Assembly: GCF_022458985.1 (NCBI RefSeq)
Contig: NC_061785.1
Location: 62,001-126,000, forward strand
Length of the DNA stretch: 64,000 nucleotides
Reading direction: 5' to 3'
Source of the DNA: Mugil cephalus
Taxonomy: Eukaryota > Chordata > Actinopteri > Mugiliformes > Mugilidae
Shown: in pieces, positions 57,927-64,000 of the stretch
Layout of the letters: each line of letters begins with the position of its first letter
How positions within the stretch are numbered: the stretch's first letter is position 1
The notes under the pieces: model-generated
Database searches by the model: none
What the model was told of the DNA's origin: nothing
Seen by the model: only the letters and a program-made list of their open reading frames with translations
Position numbers and translations under genes: made by a program

Positions 57927-59606
57927 CTGTATATTCAGTTGGACTGAATGAAGTCAAACTCCAGCTCCTTCAAAGGGAACATACCACCGTCCTCTGTTTT
58001 TTTTTTACTCACTTTTAAACCTGAAGACAAATAAAAAATACAATGTCCATGGTTAAAATCTAAACTTGTCTCTGTAACATCACAGGAAGAGATAAACAAG
58101 AAGTAACAGCACACAGCTGCTGTAATGACAGGAAACGTTTAGAGCCGTGTGTTCAGATGAGCAGATAAGTTCTGATCTGCAGCACCATGAAGAAAACTTG
58201 GTTCTCTTCTTGGTTCTCAGTCTGACCACATGGTTAAATAGAGCTTAATCTGGTTCTGGATACCTCAACTAGTAGTTTAGAGTTAGGGTTAGCTTAGCGC
58301 AGAGACTGGAAGCAGGGGGGTGTAGTTAGCGTAGCTTAGAACAGCTTAGCATAGCTTAGCACTGCTTAATGTAGCTTAGCACAGAGACTGGAAGCAGAGG
58401 GAGCACAGTTAGCATAGCTTATTCAGCTATCAGTATCTGCCGTTGCAGTGATGATAAAACAGTTATAGCTGCTTGTCCTGTTGTAGAATCTGTTCTGGTC
58501 TGTAGAATCTGGTCTCTATCTGTTTCAGACTGACCTCTTCCCTGGGGAGGTAGGTTAGGGTAACATCACGATAGCATGCTCTACATAGACCCTGGATCTA
58601 TACAATATATATAACATTAGCTAATACAGTGAACAGCAGACTGTTAGCATGTAGCTGAGGAACGGTTTCTCTCCTCCAGAGGTCACATTATATAACCCCC
58701 CCCCCCAACCACCACCACCACCACCACCCACTGCTGGGAATGTAAACAATGATCTGAGCTCAGGCCTCAAAATCACAGCAGATAAACTCAGAGACATGTG
58801 AGAACAGCAGAGGACTGAACTGGGACATCCAGAAGAAAAGAGGATGTCAAGAAGACAAGAGGACAAGGATGACAAAAAGACAATAATAAGACAACAAGAA
58901 GACTCAGATTTCCATGTCCCACTTTCCTTTTGTCAATAAATGAAGTAGTTTCAGAGATGGACAACGTCCAGAGATGTTTGACATGCGATGGAGACATGTC
59001 CACAATCAGCTGACAGTCATGAAACATGAAGACTGGTGAAGATCTGAGGATGAGACTCTAAATGGACCCGACTGCTTGGTTAGCCTGAAAAACTGTTTGT
59101 CCTGATTCCTGTTGAACTGGGACTGAAGATGGAAACTCAATAGAAACACGTCAACTCAAATAAACTGAGGACCTTAAAGCACTAAACATTAGTACAGGGT
59201 CAGTACTACTTTAATCTGAGACAAACTGTAACTACTTTAATCTGAGACAAACTGTAACTACTTTAATCTGAGACAAACTGTAACTACTTTAATCCGAGAC
59301 AAACTCCAACTACTTTAATCTGAGACAAACTCTAACTACTTTAATCTGAGACAAACTCTAACTACTTTAATCTGAGACAAACTCTAGGTACGTGGGTCGT
59401 CAGTAGACTCAGACTCTGCTCAGAAACAGGATGTCGAACTTCAGCCTGAGCTGAAGCTGGTTCAGAATGAGGCATTCACTGACTCCTGTACGTGATGGAA
59501 AACAGAGTTTCAGCTTCTCACCACTCAGTTTGGGATCCGTCTTCCTGCGGCTCCGGTCTTTGCCTCTGAGTCGGGAGAAGGTCCTCCTCAGCAGGGGCTC
59601 AGCCAT
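50611..59606 (-). CDS. syde1: Synapse defective Rho GTPase homolog 1 (SYDE1), 14 exons
   Basis: C2-RhoGAP protein related to C. elegans SYD-1; a GAP for Rho-family GTPases acting in presynaptic assembly and cytoskeletal remodelling. Exons in transcript order: 59606-59522, 56644-56397, 56219-55790, 55716-55375, 55132-54937, 54727-54564, 54235-54122, 54034-53946, 53843-53706, 53634-53508, 53344-53178, 51850-51577, 51495-51232, 50798-50611. They sum to 2826 nt, 941 aa, all phases consistent; mammalian SYDE1 is about 735 aa, so the N-terminal half is longer. Start [15 protein letters not shown], then [40 protein letters not shown] and ISRYHLDSS are SYDE1 hallmarks. Next come [10 protein letters not shown] and a C2 domain ([19 protein letters not shown]). 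The RhoGAP domain has arginine finger [34 protein letters not shown] and [15 protein letters not shown]. The tail has NRYAGDWS and ends [21 protein letters not shown] polyglycine run sits inside the GAP domain. Confidence 0.95.
51851..53177. other. syde1 intron 11
   Basis: 1.3-kb intron with no coding sequence. The stretch 52490-52740 (TGTGGCAAGTCGAGTTG to CCCCACAACA) could be a degraded LTR or other repeat; no target duplication is visible. Confidence 0.5.
53363..53432. repeat. (ATT)n microsatellite
   Basis: About 23 ATT units with one ATA interruption in syde1 intron 10, starting about 20 bp from the acceptor of exon 11. Confidence 0.97.
57691..57720 (+). other. G-rich tract, potential quadruplex
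   Basis: Runs of two to five G separated by single T (TGGGAGGTGG, GGTGGGGGTG, GGGTGGGGGT) match a four-run quadruplex pattern with very short loops. The G-rich strand is the template strand of syde1. Confidence 0.6.
57865..57917. repeat. (CA)n microsatellite
   Basis: Pure CA run followed by a short TA run in syde1 intron 1. Confidence 0.97.
58290..58415. repeat. imperfect tandem repeat (AGCTTAGCATAGCTTAGCA)
   Basis: TTAGCATAGCTTAGCAC-type units and two copies of GCAGAGACTGGAAGCAG in syde1 intron 1. Confidence 0.8.
59205..59390. repeat. 26-bp tandem repeat, about seven copies
   Basis: Units of ACTACTTTAATCTGAGACAA plus ACTGTA or ACTCTA, ending about 130 bp downstream of syde1 exon 1 in its first intron. 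Confidence 0.93.
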
Positions 59607-61224
59607 GTTTTCCTCCTGGTCCTGGTTCTGGTCCTGGAGGTGTGTTCAGGAGATCTCCTTGTCCTCTGGGAGCCAGAGGAGAACTTCAGCCTCGGCCATG
59701 ACTCCTCGTCTCCTCCTTCGCTGTGTGAGAGCTGCTCGACAGGAAACGAATTCCACGCATTCTTTCCCAAACTCCCCCTTCTCCCCCTTCTCCTCCCCCT
59801 GTTCCTCCTCCCACTCTCCTCCCTCTGAGCGGAGGAGGTCAGCACTGAGGGCTCATGGGAAATGGAGTTTCCCCTACAGATAGTTCAGAAACAGTTTTTA
59901 TCCTTTAGGGGTAAAGTTAGAAACTCTGATCTAAATATGACTGCCATCTGTTTCCTTGATTGTTTCATTAGCTTTGAATTCATCACTAAAACAAAAAACA
60001 TAGTCTAGAACTAAAAACCAGCTTCTACTGTAAATCCCTCACCTGTTTGGCCTCTCCATCAATAACCTCCATATATAGATTTATACCTGTCCCCAGTCCA
60101 CCTACACTCAATAGGCACATTAATATTTACTCTATTGTTTAGTTGTTTACTGTTTTAAATACTACTATTTTCTGCATTGCACCAATTCCATTCATATCTG
60201 TGCTACTGTGTGCTTTTATTGTATATATCATATTTTATTGTGTACAGCTGCTGTAGCTTTTATCTTTATGCTACTGTCGTTTTTAATTTATTGCTCAGAG
60301 AATACAGAGCTGACAAACTGTATTTACTTGTTTTTCACCAGCCCATGAAAATAAAAACTTCTTCTCCTTCATGTCTGACAGCAGAGAAGATCAGATCCTG
60401 GAGAACCGGTTCTGATGTGAACTGGTAAAAATGAGCCTTTAATGGTCTGAGAGGCTCAGAGGGAGGAGAATGGAACCAAATGCAAATCCTCCAACTTTCA
60501 AAGAATTGGAACGATTCTTTCTGAGAATATGAACCACTATCCTGAAACCACAGAGCTGAGACGAGGCCTTCAGGTGAGTTTAAATCAGAAAGAGGATGGA
60601 GGATGGATGGATGGATGGATGGATGGATGGATGTTCACTAAGACAAAACCCTGTCACTGTTGTAAGAGTTAATGTGACAGCAGAAAGGATGGAGACGTGT
60701 CCAGCAGAGGGCGCTGCCACCTCACATATAAACACAGAGACACATGGGACACATGTAAAGAAGGTGTGCAAAGCATACAGTGTTTGTATTTGTATCAGTG
60801 TTTGTATTTGTTGAGGGAAAAATGTATTTGTATTTGTATTCGAATATAATTCAAAGTAGGAATAAATATCAATTTTAATTACAGGACATGTAAGTGTAAA
60901 AATAAGTATTCTTTAATTAACTATTATAACAATTATGGATGTATCTGCAATAGGGGTGTGCAAAACATCCAGTATTTGTATTTGTGTTTGTTGAGGGTAA
61001 AAAACTATTTGTAGTCAAATAAAATTCAAACCGTGTGTAAAAATACATTTGTTCTTTTAGTTACTCTTCTAATTTAGGACATATAAGTGTTAAAATTATA
61101 ATAATTGTAGTATCTGCAGTATTGGTTGATGTTTTCATTAAATGCAGCTAATAGAGGTGATTTATTCTGTCTTGAAGGGGCACAACACCACTATGATGAT
61201 GATTTGGTTCTTGTGGGAGACAAT
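59607..61224. other. syde1 5' flank and intergenic DNA
   Basis: Presumed syde1 promoter region on the minus strand; no TATA box is obvious. A (GGAT)n run lies at 60598-60631. Two related AT-rich segments, 60780-60900 and 60955-61090, share TTTGTATTTG and TTGAGGG motifs and may be a degraded duplicated repeat. No gene is seen. Confidence 0.5.
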
Positions 61225-61940
61225 AGGGGCGACTGTTTAATCCCTCAGTCTGGTCTAACAGGTTTTAACCCCTCAGTCTGGTCTAACAGGTTTTAATTCC
61301 CCAGTCTGGTCTAACAGGGTTTTAATCCCTTAATCTGGTCTAACAGGTTATAACCCCTCAATCTGGTCTAACAGGTTTTAATTCCCCAGTCTGATCTAAC
61401 AGGGTTTTAATCCCTTAATCTGGTCTAACAGGTTTTAACCCCTCAGTCTGGTCTAACAGGTTTTAACCCCTCAATCTGGTCTAACAGTTTTTAATTCCCC
61501 AGTCTGGTCTAACAGGGTTTTAATCCCTTAATCTGGTCTAACAGGTTTTAACCCCTCAGTCTGGTCTAACAGGTTTTAATCCCTCAATCTGGTCTAACAG
61601 GTTTTAATCCCTTAGTCTGGTCTAACAGGTTTTAATCCCTCAATCTGGTCTAACAGGGTTTTAATTTCCCGAATCTCGTCTAACAGGTGCTAATCCCTCA
61701 ATCTGGTCTAACAAGTTTTAATCCCTCAATCTGGTCTAACAGGTTTTAATCCCTCAATCTGGTCTAACAGGTTTTAATCCCTTAATCTGGTCTAACAGGG
61801 TTTTAATTCCCCGAATCTGGTCTAACAGGTTTTAATCCCGCAGTCTGGTCTAACAGGGTTTTAATCCCTGAATCTGGTCTAACAGGATTTAATCCCCCAG
61901 TCTGGTCTAACAGGTTTTAATCCCTCAGTCTGTTCTGACA
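61225..61940. repeat. 28-bp minisatellite, about 25 copies
   Basis: Tandem copies of CAGTCTGGTCTAACAGG followed by TTTTAATCCCT, with variants in the CCCTCAG/CCCTTAA part. Intergenic. Confidence 0.95.
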
Positions 61941-63760
61941 GTGGCTGGGCCCTCTGCATGGTCTGACAGGCAGCGTTGAGCTCGTGAGCGTTGAGACGTC
62001 TGGGCCATCAGGGTCACTCAAAAAGATTTCAGCTCTTTAATTGCTGCTAATTGAACCTGACACGTCTTTAATTAATTAACAGAGGAGGTTAATGAATACA
62101 GCTTTGACTGGTGCCTCCAGATGTCCAAACCTGGTGTGTCCTCTATTTGTTTCTCTGTCCTCTGTAATGTGTCCTCCATCATCTCTGGTCTGGAGCTGAA
62201 ATCAAATATTGTTTATTTTGTTTTATATGTGGGCTTTAGTCCACAGTTTTCATCATAGTTTATAGTTGCACTCTAATCTCTCTCATTTATTTGTTTTTAT
62301 TTTTATTTTTTTGTCATTTATTTTAGTTTTTTTTTTATTGGGTTTATGTATAATTTATTTTACACACGTGAGGAGTTACAGGTTTATTTTGTATCTCTCA
62401 CACTCATACAGATGATATTTACTTAGATGTGCCATTTCATTTAATTTCCTTTCATTTTAAAATGAGGTAAAGATGAACAAACAAAAATTCTTATTTTTTG
62501 TCTGGATTAAATTAAGTGGACGTTTTCAGTTTCACTCCTGTTTCTTCTACATTTCTAAACTTGCTGAGATGATTTTACATCTGTTATAATTTCCTCCGTC
62601 CTGTCTTTTCTTCTTTTTTAAACAATTGATCAACTGATTTTATTTATTTATTTAGTAAATATTTTTTTCTCTCAGTCCAGAATATCTGTTTAGTAGCTGT
62701 TTATATTTAATTATTTTTCCTTTACATTTTGTTCATTTAGATTTTTGTATATTACTGTATATTTTCGTGTGTGAGAGGGAAAAGTTTTTTATTATTCTGT
62801 TTATTTTTCTGTGTGCTGTTAACAGTAAAGTGAAACTGACAGTAAAGAAATCTTGAAATCCAATAAAAGTAGCCGTTGTTCAGAGTGTTAATTTATATAA
62901 ATAAAGATTTAGTGTATTTATCTGTTGGCGCCAGTTCATCATAAACTCACTGATGTTTTCTAAATGTTTTGAGTTTTTATTTCTTTTTAGTTGTATCATT
63001 GTGACGTCTTTCTGTGGAGTCAGAATGTCTTGTGAGCTGTTATTGTTCAGTGATGACACTCCACATTTATCTGATTTTATTTATAGGGTTCATCATATTT
63101 ATCTCAGTCATTTATTCATACAGCGTTATCATTCTAATAAAGACAGTCTGAGGTTAATTCTTAGTCCTTATGTCAGATATTATAGTTCAGACATCAGCAG
63201 GGAATTCATACGGCGCCTCCACAGGATCAAAGGATTATTGTTTTTATTTATTTTGTGTGTGAATGAAAATCTACAAAATTCTGATTCTGTTCTTAAAATG
63301 TAAATAAGTAAAGAATTTATTTCAACCTCTTTCATGGATCAGACATAAATGCTCTTTCATCCATTAAAACTAGAGAGTTATAAATGATGATGATGTCTCT
63401 CTCTCTTCACCCTTTTGGTGTCGCTCTTTCCTCGCTCGCTGACTCTCTGCTGGGATGGAGGGAATTCCCTCGACTGGGACGACTGGAAATCCCTCTGCAG
63501 CGCACACACTCAGTACTACACACCACTACACAACAGTACACACAGTAAGACACATTCACACAGAGTAACACACAGTAACACACTGTAACACACCCCGCAC
63601 CACAGCCAGGAGCTGAGGTCGACGCTTTGTTTCCTCGTTTATTTCCATTTTTCTGGATTCGTCTGTTTTGTCCTCGATTTGTTTCTGGTTCAGTAACAAA
63701 CACAGATGCAGTAGAAGAGACACTTAGTGAACACAATAGAGAAACGTTAGAGACAAAAGA
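61941..63760. other. intergenic, no gene recognised
   Basis: AT-rich, T-run-rich sequence. A 116-codon plus-strand frame at 62953-63303 has low-complexity hydrophobic composition and no family resemblance. Confidence 0.5.
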
Positions 63761-63769
63761 GACACATTA

Positions 63770-64000
63770 AAAAATAAATGATAGAGACATTTTACAATAG
63801 AGACAATAGAACCCTAACCCTAAAGTAGAGACACATTAGAGACAATGGAGACACGTTAGAGACAATAGAGACAACAGAGACAAGTTAGACACAATAGAGA
63901 CATGTTAGAGACAATAGAGACAACAGAGACAAGTTATACACAATACAGACACGTTAGAGACAACAGAGACACATTAAAAAATAAATGATAGAGACATTTT
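63770..64000. repeat. tandem repeat (AGAGACACATTAGAGACAAT)
   Basis: Units such as AGAGACAATAGAGACA and AGAGACACATTA continue to the right edge of the window. Confidence 0.9.

Larger units (their letters stand above)
56645..59521. other. syde1 intron 1
   Basis: 2.9-kb first intron. It holds a (CA)n microsatellite at 57865-57917, a G-rich tract at 57691-57720, a GCTTAGCATAGCTTAGC repeat at 58290-58415 and the 26-bp repeat at 59205-59390. No further exon is recognised. Confidence 0.6.

Noticed and set aside
62953-63303. 116-codon plus-strand frame
   Set aside because: Aromatic and hydrophobic composition typical of translated AT-rich DNA; no recognised domain and no splice context.
63810-63825. 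Telomere-like CCCTAACCCTAA
   Set aside because: Only two units inside an unrelated tandem repeat; not a telomeric array.

Overview
The window is nuclear DNA from a ray-finned fish, probably a percomorph teleost. Genes are split into many short exons with GT-AG introns. Proteins match vertebrate families end to end. Introns and intergenic DNA hold TG and CA microsatellites, minisatellites, L2-type LINE debris and many hAT-like elements of the kind typical of teleosts. There is no prokaryotic, organellar or viral gene organisation.

Five protein-coding genes can be rebuilt exon by exon, and every reconstruction closes in frame. (1) dpysl4 (CRMP3), plus strand, 1337-6720, with two alternative first exons giving 572-aa and 654-aa forms. 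(2) racgap1 (MgcRacGAP), plus strand, 10038-17104, 16 coding exons, 637 aa. (3) An ankrd1-type muscle ankyrin repeat protein, minus strand, 18182-27191, 10 exons, 316 aa. (4) ppp1r3c, a glycogen-targeting subunit of protein phosphatase 1, minus strand, 41499-44558, 3 coding exons, 318 aa. (5) syde1, a C2-RhoGAP protein, minus strand, 50611-59606, 14 exons, 941 aa. These are independent genes, not a pathway cluster. ankrd1 and ppp1r3c are also close neighbours on human 10q23, so that pair looks like conserved synteny.

Layout: 1-900 minisatellite and microsatellite; 1337-8620 dpysl4 and its 3' region; 9000-17500 racgap1; 18182-27191 ankrd1-like gene with two large intronic minisatellites; 23236-37340 a transposon-rich block; 37340-41498 intergenic repeats; 41499-44558 ppp1r3c; 44900-50600 repeats with no gene recognised; 50611-59606 syde1; 59607-64000 intergenic DNA dominated by minisatellites.

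The most unusual material is in the ankrd1 region. A minisatellite in its last intron is built from the upstream exon's own 3' end plus the splice donor, so decoy donors lie in tandem behind the true one. Two near-identical transposon arms in opposite orientation flank the promoter and first three exons. The right-hand copy holds a nested stack: a CACTG-ended element carrying a hAT-like element, a 3.07-kb foldback-type element with a perfect 8-bp target duplication, and a second hAT element with an L2 LINE inside it. Sister copies in the same window preserve the empty sites, so the order of insertion can be read directly.

Exon boundaries were set by eye from splice signals, reading frame and remembered protein families. 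No alignment or transcript data was available.
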